DNA of 5,161 nt from assembly GCA_024697655.1 (NCBI GenBank), contig JAILFI010000047.1:1-5161 (forward strand), in the 5' to 3' direction. The notes under the pieces were generated by a model, which saw nothing but the letters and a program-made list of their open reading frames with translations, made no database searches and had not been told where the DNA came from. The position numbers and the translations under genes are program-made. The DNA comes from Clostridiales bacterium (lineage in GTDB: Bacteria > Bacillota_A > Clostridia > Peptostreptococcales > Anaerovoracaceae). Shown here one piece after another: positions 1 to 5,161 of the stretch; the stretch's first letter is position 1, and every line of letters begins with the position of its first letter.

Positions 1-191
1 ACGCGGTGCTGGTCAAAACGACCAATGCGGATGTTGTCATGCGGCCCCTTGTGCCGCGCTGTGTGGTGCCGATCGGTCTGGCGCTTCCCAGACGTACCGA
101 AATGTCACCGGCCGCGATCCGGTTTGAGGAATATGTGCTGAGTCATCTGGACGGACTGGAAGCGCTGGGAACCTGCTTTTCAAGTTTTTAA
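1..191 (+). CDS. LysR-type transcriptional regulator, C-terminal fragment (5' end outside the window)
   Basis: Only about the last 63 codons are present (first whole codon at base 3, TAA stop at 189-191). The segment VVPIGLALPRRTEMSPAAIRFEEYVL resembles, piece by piece, the closing part of LysR-type substrate-binding domains: a hydrophobic strand (VVPIGLALPRR), then a 'lSPAA..F..yv' helix (EMSPAAIRFEEYV), then a short tail. In that family this part closes the effector-binding lobe; the DNA-binding helix-turn-helix is at the N-terminus, so it cannot be seen here. A GTG at base 6 is not a credible start because the frame is open through the window edge and the sequence reads as an internal domain. 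The regulated target is unknown; LysR genes often control a divergent neighbour, which would lie outside the window. The rpmB promoter begins 8 bp after its stop, so the two are probably unrelated in function. The family call rests on the short tail motif alone. Confidence 0.6.
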   Translation, partial: AVLVKTTNADVVMRPLVPRCVVPIGLALPRRTEMSPAAIRFEEYVLSHLDGLEALGTCFSSF

Positions 192-199
192 AAAACCTC

Positions 200-229
200 T
201 TGAAATGAACGCGCTGAGTGTGGTATACT
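200..229 (+). promoter_or_regulatory. Sigma-A type promoter for rpmB with extended -10
   Basis: A -35 box TTGAAA (200-205) and a -10 box TATACT (224-229) are separated by 18 bp, and the -10 is preceded by TG one base upstream (221-222), the extended -10 pattern. The A/T-rich run at 183-195 just upstream of the -35 resembles an UP element, as expected for a highly expressed ribosomal protein gene. The predicted transcript start is near 235-237, giving a leader of about 57 nt before the rpmB ATG. Seen directly: the boxes and spacing. Inferred: activity and start point. Confidence 0.75.
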
Positions 230-277
230 CCTGTATGTTCGTGAGAAATTACGCGAGAGCTTGAAATACAAGGTGAG

Positions 278-286
278 AAGGAGGTG
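278..286 (+). promoter_or_regulatory. Strong Shine-Dalgarno site of rpmB
   Basis: AAGGAGGTG is an almost full complement of the 16S rRNA 3' end and lies 6 nt before the ATG at 293. It decides the start: the in-frame GTG at 284 is part of this site, so initiation must be at 293. Confidence 0.85.
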
Positions 287-292
287 CGGCAA

Positions 293-484
293 ATGAGCAG
301 AAAGTGCGAAGTCTGCGGCAAGGGACAGGTATCCGGGAACAACGTTTCCCATTCCAACAGACACACAAGACGTAAGTGGAATGCGAACATCCAGACGGTT
401 CGTATCGACGATAACGGCACGGTCAGAAAGGCCAATGTGTGTACCAGATGCCTCCGTTCCGGTAAAGTTACCAGAGCGATCTAA
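293..484 (+). CDS. rpmB: 50S ribosomal protein L28 (bL28), zinc-binding form
   Basis: This 63-residue protein is bL28 of the large ribosomal subunit. It begins MSRKCEVCGKG, the usual L28 opening, followed by the basic segment SHSNRHTRRKWNANIQ (residues 19-34), which is typical of the family and contacts 23S rRNA. Two CxxC pairs are intact (C5/C8 and C50/C53), so this is the 'C+' zinc-ribbon version, not the cysteine-free paralogue that many bacteria induce under zinc starvation. The length matches Firmicute L28 proteins. Translation starts at ATG 293, with a near-perfect ribosome binding site 6 nt upstream. The gene has its own promoter just upstream and a strong terminator 11 bp after the stop, so it is probably transcribed alone. 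rpmB next to an Asp23/YloU-family gene is a common Firmicute arrangement. Identification is secure. Confidence 0.97.
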   Translation: MSRKCEVCGKGQVSGNNVSHSNRHTRRKWNANIQTVRIDDNGTVRKANVCTRCLRSGKVTRAI

Positions 485-495
485 GAGCCAAGAAG

Positions 496-523
496 ATCCT
501 GTGCCGACGGCACAGGATTTTTT
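496..523 (+). terminator. Intrinsic terminator after rpmB
   Basis: A perfect inverted repeat, ATCCTGTGCC (496-505) and GGCACAGGAT (509-518), forms a 10-bp GC-rich stem around a 3-nt loop, and six T's (518-523) follow directly. The A/G-rich bases just upstream can pair with the T tract and lengthen the stem. It sits 11 bp past the rpmB stop and should separate rpmB from the Asp23-family/recG genes, allowing for some read-through. I see no good promoter in the 41 bases between it and the next gene, so the downstream operon may rely on read-through or on a weak promoter I cannot recognise. Confidence 0.92.
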
Positions 524-564
524 ACTATCTGCCGGAACAGGATACCGCAAAGGAGAAACCGCGC

Positions 565-969
565 ATGCAGGACAGCTTTGTTTGCAAAACAGACCTCGGT
601 GAGATCGAGATCAGCCGCAGCATCCTGACCCATGTCATCCTCGAAGCTGTGAGCGACATGGACGGTCTTGTGCTGGTCTCAAACCGGAAAGGCAAACTGC
701 AGAGTATGAATGCCCGTTTTGGCGGTGACGCGGCGGACAGTATCGAGATCGAAGAGGACGGGGACCGGCTGCTGATCCGCATGTATGTCATCATGCGTTT
801 CGGGTCGAGCATGCGGCAGCTTTCCGACCAGCTGTCGGAACGCATCCGCAAAAAGATCGTCAAAGTGACAGGCGCATCGCCTGCTTCGATCATCCTGCAT
901 GTGACAGGCACGCTGTCCAAACGTGTTGCGCCGCGCGATCTGGAATACCGTACGGACTATGAACATTGA
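565..969 (+). CDS. Asp23/Gls24 (YloU-like) family envelope stress protein
   Basis: The 134-residue product fits the small alpha/beta Asp23/Gls24 domain (formerly DUF322). It has the usual opening TDLGEIEISRSIL (residues 9-21; family pattern 'T.yG.I.Is..vi'), the 'GV'-like turn DMDGLVLVS (31-39), a central strand LLIRMYVIMRFGSSM (69-83) corresponding to 'i.idl.i.v.yG..i', and the closing LHVTGT strand (111-116). There is no signal peptide or membrane segment, so it is cytoplasmic or peripherally attached. Known family roles are loose: Staphylococcus Asp23 attaches to the membrane through a partner and is linked to cell-wall stress; B. subtilis YloU is uncharacterised. AAAGGAG (549-555) lies 9 nt before the ATG. 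The 3' end overlaps recG by 11 bp. The usual partner gene fakA/yloV, often next in Firmicutes, is not present here. The family call is firm; the function is not known. Confidence 0.9.
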   Translation: MQDSFVCKTDLGEIEISRSILTHVILEAVSDMDGLVLVSNRKGKLQSMNARFGGDAADSIEIEEDGDRLLIRMYVIMRFGSSMRQLSDQLSERIRKKIVKVTGASPASIILHVTGTLSKRVAPRDLEYRTDYEH

Positions 970-3007
970 GGAACTGAAAGGACTGGGGCCGAAGAAGGCA
1001 GAGTCCTTTGCGAATAAAGAGATCTATACGGCAGAGGATCTGGTCAGGACCCTGCCCGTCGACTATGAAGACCGCCGTCACGTCACGCCGATGGCGGAGG
1101 TTTTGGTGGGACAGCCCGCGCTTGTCCGCGGCAAGGTCATCGGGATCCGGCAGGGCGGCAGCTGGAAGCGCAACCGCGTCCTGCTCGTGACACTGCAGGA
1201 TACATCTTCCGGCAAAGAGGGACCCGGCGCAGTCGAACTCGTTTTCTTCAACGCTGTTTACCTGAGCCGCGCGTTCAAGACCGGCGCGGAGTATTACTGT
1301 TACGGCAGACCGTCTCTCGGGAACGGAAAGATCCAGATGATCCATCCGGAGTTCACGCGGGCGGAAGAAGCACCTGAACTGGCGCTGTTACCTGTGTATC
1401 CGGTGATCCGCGGTGTCGGACAGCGCGATATGCGCCGGTTTGTCCGGCAGATCCTGGACAGCAGTTATTTCAGGCGTACGATCGCGGAGGAATACATCCC
1501 GGCGTGGTATTTGGAAAAGTACCAGCTCCCGGGCATCGGCGAGGCACTTTGGAATGTGCATTTCCCGGAAGATTTCGGGGATGTCCGGCGCGCGAAGAAG
1601 CGTATCCTGTATGAGGATATGCTGCTTCTCCATCTGGGGCTGCTGATGATGAAAGGGCCGGATGCGGAAGGCAGAGCCTTTCCGGACGGCGATATCGAGG
1701 AGTACATTTCGGCGCTGCCGTTCCCGCTGACGAATGCGCAGCGGCGCACCGTTCTGCAGGTGGAAGCCGATATGCAGAGCAGCCGGCCGATGAACCGCCT
1801 GATCCAGGGCGACGTCGGCTCGGGCAAGACCGCCGTCGCGGAGATCGCTCTGTTCAAGGTCGTGAAAAACGGCTGTCAGGGAGCCTTTATGATGCCGACA
1901 GAGATCCTGGCGAGGCAGCAGTACGAGGGTCTGAAGGAGCGGTTTGCACCGTTCGGCATCCGCGTAGGCCTGCTGATCGGCAGTATGTCCGCCCGGGAAA
2001 AGAACGAGATGCTGGAGCAGATGGCGGACGGAACGGTCGATGTGATCGTCGGTACACATGCGCTGATCCAGCCTGGCGTGCGGTTCGCATCGCTGGGGCT
2101 CGTCATCACAGACGAGCAACACAGGTTCGGTGTGCGGCAACGGTCGCTTATCAAAGAGAAAGGAACGGAGCCGGATTGCCTGGTCATGTCGGCAACACCG
2201 ATCCCGCGGACCCTTGCCATGATCCTGTTCGGGGATATGGACATCTCGGCGATCGATGAACTGCCGGCAGGGCGCAAAGCGATCAAAACAAAGGCGGTGA
2301 CAGGGAAGTCCCGCGGCAAGGTGTATCGTTTCGTTGAGGAAGAAGTGGAGAAAGGCCGGCAGGCATACGTGGTCTGCCCGCTGATCGAGGACTCGGAGAG
2401 CATGGACGGCGTGCGGTCCGCAGTATCCGTCTTCGAGGAACTGGAAAAGCGTTTCCGCGGCAGACATGTCGCACTGCTCCACGGAGAGATGAGTCCCGCG
2501 GAGAAGGCGGCAGTTATGCAGGCATTCAGCGCCGGGCAGATCGATATCCTCGTTTCGACCGTTGTCATCGAAGTCGGGATCAATGTCCCGAACGCGACCG
2601 TGATGGTCATCGAAAACTCCGAACGGTTCGGACTGTCGCAGCTCCATCAGCTGCGCGGCCGTGTCGGCAGGGGCGCCGAGCAGTCGTACTGCATCCTCAT
2701 CACCGAGGATCTGGGCGAGACAGCGCTGGCAAGAGCAAAGATCATGACCGAGAGCAACGACGGGTTCTACATCGCGGAGAAAGACCTGGAACTGCGCGGC
2801 CCGGGAGAACTCTTCGGCGACAGGCAGCACGGCGTTCCTTCCGCGCATATTTTCAACCTGATCAACAACCCGAGCATTTTCGAGCAGGTACGTGAAGATG
2901 CAGCGAGAGTATACGCCGAGCACCCCGATCTTCTTGACGAAGAATCGCAGGGGATGGCCAGGCAGGTGGCGCGTATATTCGGAAGAGATATCCGTCCGAC
3001 ACTTTAA
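959..3007 (+). CDS. recG: ATP-dependent DNA helicase RecG
   Basis: RecG is a monomeric double-strand DNA translocase that remodels stalled replication forks, Holliday junctions, R-loops and D-loops. The 682-residue protein has the usual length and all expected parts. The N-terminal LKGLGPKKAESF opening (residues 5-16) leads into the OB-fold wedge domain (about 50-150, with the typical VFFN segment). The helicase core has LTNAQ (257-261), Walker A GDVGSGKT (284-291), Walker B DEQH (385-388, with the RecG-typical RFGV after it), SATPIPRT (411-418) and motif VI QLRGRVGRG (564-572). The RecG-specific segment GPGELFGDRQHG (614-625) follows. Nothing essential is missing. I chose ATG 959 because homologues begin shortly before the 'LkGvGpk' motif; an in-frame GTG at 923 would add 12 residues. 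Neither start has a clear Shine-Dalgarno site, so translation is probably coupled to the overlapping Asp23-family gene, which ends at 969. Confidence 0.97.
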   Translation: MNIEELKGLGPKKAESFANKEIYTAEDLVRTLPVDYEDRRHVTPMAEVLVGQPALVRGKVIGIRQGGSWKRNRVLLVTLQDTSSGKEGPGAVELVFFNAVYLSRAFKTGAEYYCYGRPSLGNGKIQMIHPEFTRAEEAPELALLPVYPVIRGVGQRDMRRFVRQILDSSYFRRTIAEEYIPAWYLEKYQLPGIGEALWNVHFPEDFGDVRRAKKRILYEDMLLLHLGLLMMKGPDAEGRAFPDGDIEEYISALPFPLTNAQRRTVLQVEADMQSSRPMNRLIQGDVGSGKTAVAEIALFKVVKNGCQGAFMMPTEILARQQYEGLKERFAPFGIRVGLLIGSMSAREKNEMLEQMADGTVDVIVGTHALIQPGVRFASLGLVITDEQHRFGVRQRSLIKEKGTEPDCLVMSATPIPRTLAMILFGDMDISAIDELPAGRKAIKTKAVTGKSRGKVYRFVEEEVEKGRQAYVVCPLIEDSESMDGVRSAVSVFEELEKRFRGRHVALLHGEMSPAEKAAVMQAFSAGQIDILVSTVVIEVGINVPNATVMVIENSERFGLSQLHQLRGRVGRGAEQSYCILITEDLGETALARAKIMTESNDGFYIAEKDLELRGPGELFGDRQHGVPSAHIFNLINNPSIFEQVREDAARVYAEHPDLLDEESQGMARQVARIFGRDIRPTL

Positions 3008-3028
3008 ATACGAAAGGAGAACAGCGTC

Positions 3029-3568
3029 ATGCGCATCATCGCAGGCGATTACAAAGGCAGAAAACTCATCACCCCGAACGGACGGGACATCGTTCGTCCG
3101 ACTGCGGAAAAAGTCAAGGGGGCGATCTTTTCCATGCTCCAGGACCGCATTGAAGGCAGTGTCGTGTGCGACCTGTTCGCGGGCACCGGCAGCCTCGGAC
3201 TGGAAGCGCTCTCCCGCGGAGCCGACTTCTGCTGGTTCGGGGACCATGCGCAGGAATGCGTGACGATGGTCCGCAAGAACATCGAGATGTGCAGGGCGGA
3301 AGAGTATGCGCATGTGACGCACGGCAGTTTCCTGAAGACGCTGCAGAACATCGACGGGAAGGTCGATATCTTCCTGCTGGATCCGCCGTATAAGAAGGGG
3401 ACGCTGGAAGAATCCGTCCGGGCGATCGCGGAGATGGGGCTGCTCGCGGAGGGCGGTGTCATCGTCGCCGAACACGGATCGGACAAAGATCTGCCTGAGG
3501 AACTGTACGGCTTCCATAAAGTCAAGGAGAAACGCTACGGTATAGTTGTGATATCCATTTACATGTGA
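3029..3568 (+). CDS. rsmD: 16S rRNA (guanine(966)-N2)-methyltransferase RsmD
   Basis: RsmD transfers a methyl group from S-adenosylmethionine to N2 of G966 (E. coli numbering) in 16S rRNA, near the P site of the small subunit. The 179-residue protein is a single class I methyltransferase domain. It opens MRIIAGDYKGRKL, the standard start of this family ('mRIiaG..kgr.L'), followed by RPTAEKVKGAIFSML (residues 25-39, compare 'RPT.drvrealFniL'). The SAM-binding loop is DLFAGTGSLGLEALSRGA (48-65), and the catalytic DPPY motif is at 118-121, characteristic of N6-adenine/N2-guanine methylases. AAAGGAG (3013-3019) lies 9 nt before the ATG. It starts 21 bp after recG and ends 27 bp before coaD. The rsmD-coaD pair is one of the most conserved neighbour pairs in bacteria, which supports both calls. 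Confidence 0.95.
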   Translation: MRIIAGDYKGRKLITPNGRDIVRPTAEKVKGAIFSMLQDRIEGSVVCDLFAGTGSLGLEALSRGADFCWFGDHAQECVTMVRKNIEMCRAEEYAHVTHGSFLKTLQNIDGKVDIFLLDPPYKKGTLEESVRAIAEMGLLAEGGVIVAEHGSDKDLPEELYGFHKVKEKRYGIVVISIYM

Positions 3569-3574
3569 TAAAAT
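3546..3574 (+). promoter_or_regulatory. Possible internal promoter for coaD
   Basis: At the end of rsmD, TTGTGA (3546-3551) and TAAAAT (3569-3574) are 17 bp apart, and TG at 3566-3567 sits at the extended -10 position. The match is fair (4/6 and 5/6). The predicted start, near 3581, would leave only a few bases before the coaD ribosome binding site (GGAGG at 3586-3590), so the leader would be unusually short. This could be chance, because the region is one of the few AT-rich stretches in the operon. Confidence 0.35.
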
Positions 3575-3595
3575 GCGCATAGACTGGAGGAGCAC

Positions 3596-4081
3596 ATGAA
3601 GGCTGGCAAAGCACTGTATGCCGGGTCGTTCGACCCGCTGACAAACGGACATCTCGACATCATCCGGCGCGCTTCCCGCATGTGCGGCGAGGTCGTCGTC
3701 GGCGTCATCATCAATATGTCGAAAAAGTCGATGTTCAGTTTTGAGGAGCGGATGGAAATGATCCGCAAGGCGACAGAAGATCTGCCGAATGTCAAGGTGG
3801 ATATGTTTTCCGGACTTCTGGCGGATTATGTCAATGAGAACGGCTTCAATGTCGTGATCCGCGGTCTTCGCGCGACAATGGATTTTGAATACGAGATCCA
3901 GATGGCGCAGATGAACGCGCGTCTTTACAAAGGCGATGTGGAGACCGTGTTCCTGATGACCGACCCGCAATTCAGTTTTATCAGTTCCAGCATGGCCAAG
4001 GAAGTCCATTCACTGGGCGGCTCCATCAAAGGGCTCGTCCCGGACAACGTGCTGGAAGAGATGGATAAGAAAGTCAAATAG
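3596..4081 (+). CDS. coaD: Phosphopantetheine adenylyltransferase (CoaD)
   Basis: CoaD catalyses the fourth step of coenzyme A synthesis, 4'-phosphopantetheine + ATP to dephospho-CoA + pyrophosphate, in the cytoplasm, usually as a hexamer. The 161-residue protein has the normal bacterial length. The nucleotidyltransferase signature is GSFDPLTNGHLDII (residues 10-23), with TNGH (16-19) as the HxGH-type ATP-binding motif in its usual CoaD form. K44 lies in the KKSMFSFEER stretch (43-52) that follows the second strand. IRGLRATMDFEYE (88-100) is the conserved substrate-binding segment, and ISSSMAKE (129-136) corresponds to the 'iSSs.vrE' motif that contacts ATP phosphates. GGAGGAG at 3586-3592 is well placed before ATG 3596. 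It sits between rsmD, its classic neighbour, and the coiled-coil gene that begins 33 bp after its stop. No key residue appears altered. Confidence 0.97.
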   Translation: MKAGKALYAGSFDPLTNGHLDIIRRASRMCGEVVVGVIINMSKKSMFSFEERMEMIRKATEDLPNVKVDMFSGLLADYVNENGFNVVIRGLRATMDFEYEIQMAQMNARLYKGDVETVFLMTDPQFSFISSSMAKEVHSLGGSIKGLVPDNVLEEMDKKVK

Positions 4082-4114
4082 CGCTCAAAGTAGAAAGAAA
4101 AACAGGAGTTTGAG

Positions 4115-4729
4115 ATGAAAGTTTTAGAGCTTTTGGATGAGATCGAAGAAATCGTTGATACTGCGTCGGGGATCCCGCTTTCTGGCAAGATCATGGTCGA
4201 CAGCAATGAGCTTCTTGAGATCGTGAAAGAGATCCGCACAGAACTGCCGGAAGAGATCCAGCAGGCGAGATGGATCAAGAACGAAAGAGACCGCATCCTG
4301 GGTGAAGCTAAAAACGAATACGAGACCATCATCCGCAAGGCGGAGGAAGAGGCGGAAGACCTCATCGACAACGATCACATCATGGTCCGCGCAAAGGAAA
4401 GAGCGGAGCAGCTGATGATGACCACCGAGAACAATATCCGCCAGCTCAAGATGAGCACCTATGACTATGTCGACGGGATCCTGTTCGATTTCCAGGAAAA
4501 GATGGATGAACTGTCTTCGACCTATTTCCAGGATATGTTCGGGCGTCTTGAGATGACCTTCAATGAAGTCAACGCGACGCTGGCTTCCAACCGTGACGAG
4601 ATCAAGGAGATGGCTTACAAGACATCCATGAATCTTGACGACGCGAACGTGCAGATGACAAAAGTCGGCGGTGCGGCGCCCGCTCCTGTGAGCGACTACG
4701 ACGCGGAACTCGACGACGATCTGGAGTAG
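4115..4729 (+). CDS. Conserved clostridial coiled-coil protein of unknown function (ATPase subunit H/b-like)
   Basis: I recognise the type but not a defined function. Clostridial genomes often carry a similar protein beside coaD, usually labelled 'hypothetical' or 'ATPase' because its helices resemble V-type subunit H/E or F-type subunit b stalks. The 204-residue chain has a short N-terminal helix (MKVLELLDEIEEIVDTA), a conserved-looking loop and helix IPLSGKIMVDSNELLEIVKEI (residues 20-40), then a long charged helix rich in E, K, R and A (about 44-135) containing AKNEYETIIRKAEEEAEDLI (65-84). A second helical part (136-180) is followed by a flexible GGAAPAPVSD linker and a very acidic tail (DYDAELDDDLE). 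There is no signal peptide, membrane segment or nucleotide-binding motif, so it is unlikely to be an ATPase itself. CAGGAG (4103-4108) precedes ATG 4115 by 6 nt. It shares the operon with coaD and tmcAL. A scaffold or DivIVA-like role is possible but unsupported. Confidence 0.85.
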   Translation: MKVLELLDEIEEIVDTASGIPLSGKIMVDSNELLEIVKEIRTELPEEIQQARWIKNERDRILGEAKNEYETIIRKAEEEAEDLIDNDHIMVRAKERAEQLMMTTENNIRQLKMSTYDYVDGILFDFQEKMDELSSTYFQDMFGRLEMTFNEVNATLASNRDEIKEMAYKTSMNLDDANVQMTKVGGAAPAPVSDYDAELDDDLE

Positions 4730-4758
4730 TCATTCCGGCTGAACAGCAGGGGACGACC

Positions 4759-5161
4759 ATGCGTATCGTAGGGATCACTGCTGAATATGATCCGATGCAT
4801 ACCGGCCATATTTACCACCTGGGGGAAGCCCGGGCGGTAAGTACGGCCGATTTTGTCGTGTGCGTGATGAGCGGCGACTTTACGCAGCGCGGGGAACCTG
4901 CGCTGCTGGATAAATGGACCAGGGCACAGATCGCCGCGGAGAACGGAGCGGATCTCGTGCTGGAACTGCCGTTCGCGTACGCGTGCAACAGCGCCGAGTA
5001 TTTTGCGTTCGGCGCGATGGAGATCATGAAGCGCCTGGGCGTGGTGACGCATGTGGCGTTCGGCGCGGAATCGCAGGATTTGCCGATGCTGAAGAAGACC
5101 GCAGAACTGCTGCGCGAAGAACCGGAGGAATACCGGGAGGCGCTGCGCCGCGAACTCGCTG
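4759..5161 (+). CDS. tmcAL: tRNA(Met) cytidine acetate ligase TmcAL (YlbM), N-terminal part; continues past the window edge
   Basis: TmcAL makes N4-acetylcytidine at wobble position C34 of elongator tRNA-Met, using ATP and acetate to form acetyl-adenylate; this secures correct AUG versus AUA reading. The first 134 residues are present with no stop before the edge; the full family length is about 400. The N-terminal nucleotidyltransferase-like fold shows VGITAEYDPMHTGHIYHL (residues 4-21), with the HxGH motif at H14-H17. VMSGDFTQRGEPALLDKW (36-53) and LELPFAYACNSAEYFAFGA (68-86) match the family pattern closely, then FGAE (101-104). The start is ATG 4759, with AGGGGA at 4748-4753, 5 nt upstream. 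It begins 29 bp after the coiled-coil gene. The first motif differs slightly from the usual 'EYNPFHNGH', but the catalytic histidines are kept. The C-terminal tRNA-binding part cannot be assessed. Confidence 0.92.
   Translation, partial: MRIVGITAEYDPMHTGHIYHLGEARAVSTADFVVCVMSGDFTQRGEPALLDKWTRAQIAAENGADLVLELPFAYACNSAEYFAFGAMEIMKRLGVVTHVAFGAESQDLPMLKKTAELLREEPEEYREALRRELA

Noticed and set aside
236..292. The rpmB leader as a possible riboswitch or autoregulatory element.
   Set aside because: The leader is only about 57 nt, and I found only a 3-bp CGT/ACG pairing, no stable alternative hairpins and no known aptamer motif.
37..550. Two overlapping - strand open frames covering the LysR-like end, the rpmB promoter and rpmB.
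   Set aside because: They run through a strong promoter, rpmB and, in one case, its terminator on the other strand, and their translations resemble no protein family I know.
381..602. A 73-codon + strand open frame spanning the end of rpmB, the terminator and the start of the Asp23-family gene.
   Set aside because: It overlaps rpmB in another frame, reads through the terminator hairpin, and has no ribosome binding site of its own.
1388..4009. An 873-codon open frame on the - strand covering most of recG, all of rsmD and most of coaD.
   Set aside because: It lies opposite three clearly identified genes. Long antisense frames are expected where GC-rich codon bias removes stops from the complementary frame. 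Its translation is rich in H, R, D and L, with no recognisable domain, and it ignores the real gene borders.
600..4700. Very frequent GATC tetramers, as in a methylation-marked or origin-like region.
   Set aside because: They follow from preferred codons: ATC for isoleucine after codons ending in G (for example GAG-ATC), plus GAT-C and GATCC contexts within genes. They are spread evenly through coding DNA, with no clustering.

Overview
The window is a piece of chromosomal housekeeping DNA, most likely from a GC-rich member of the Firmicutes, class Clostridia (Lachnospiraceae-like). The basis is the gene content and order (rpmB, an Asp23/YloU-family gene, recG, rsmD, coaD, a coiled-coil protein of a type seen in clostridia, tmcAL), strong AAGGAGG-type ribosome binding sites, a zinc-finger (four-Cys) L28, and the compact one-strand layout. 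Third codon positions are strongly G/C-biased. The taxonomic placement is inference; no rRNA or other marker is present.

Layout. Bases 1-191 are the 3' end of a gene that looks like a LysR-type regulator. An AT-rich stretch then carries a good extended -10 promoter (200-229) driving rpmB (293-484, ribosomal protein L28), which is followed at once by a strong intrinsic terminator (496-523). A second run of genes starts at 565: an Asp23/YloU-family protein (565-969), recG (959-3007, overlapping it by 11 bp), rsmD (3029-3568), coaD (3596-4081), a conserved coiled-coil protein of unknown function (4115-4729), and the start of tmcAL (4759 to the window edge). All are on the + strand with gaps of 21-33 bp or an overlap, so they probably form one transcription unit. 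A possible extra promoter for coaD lies at the rsmD 3' end. No gene-free stretch exceeds about 100 bases.

The products serve core functions: ribosome assembly (L28, and RsmD methylating 16S rRNA), tRNA modification (TmcAL making ac4C in elongator tRNA-Met), DNA repair and fork rescue (RecG), and coenzyme A synthesis (CoaD). I see no mobile element, CRISPR array, tRNA, rRNA, toxin-antitoxin or defence system, and no convincing sign of a new biological system. The points most worth a second look are the absence of a fakA/yloV-type gene between the Asp23-family gene and recG, and the unnamed coiled-coil protein between coaD and tmcAL.
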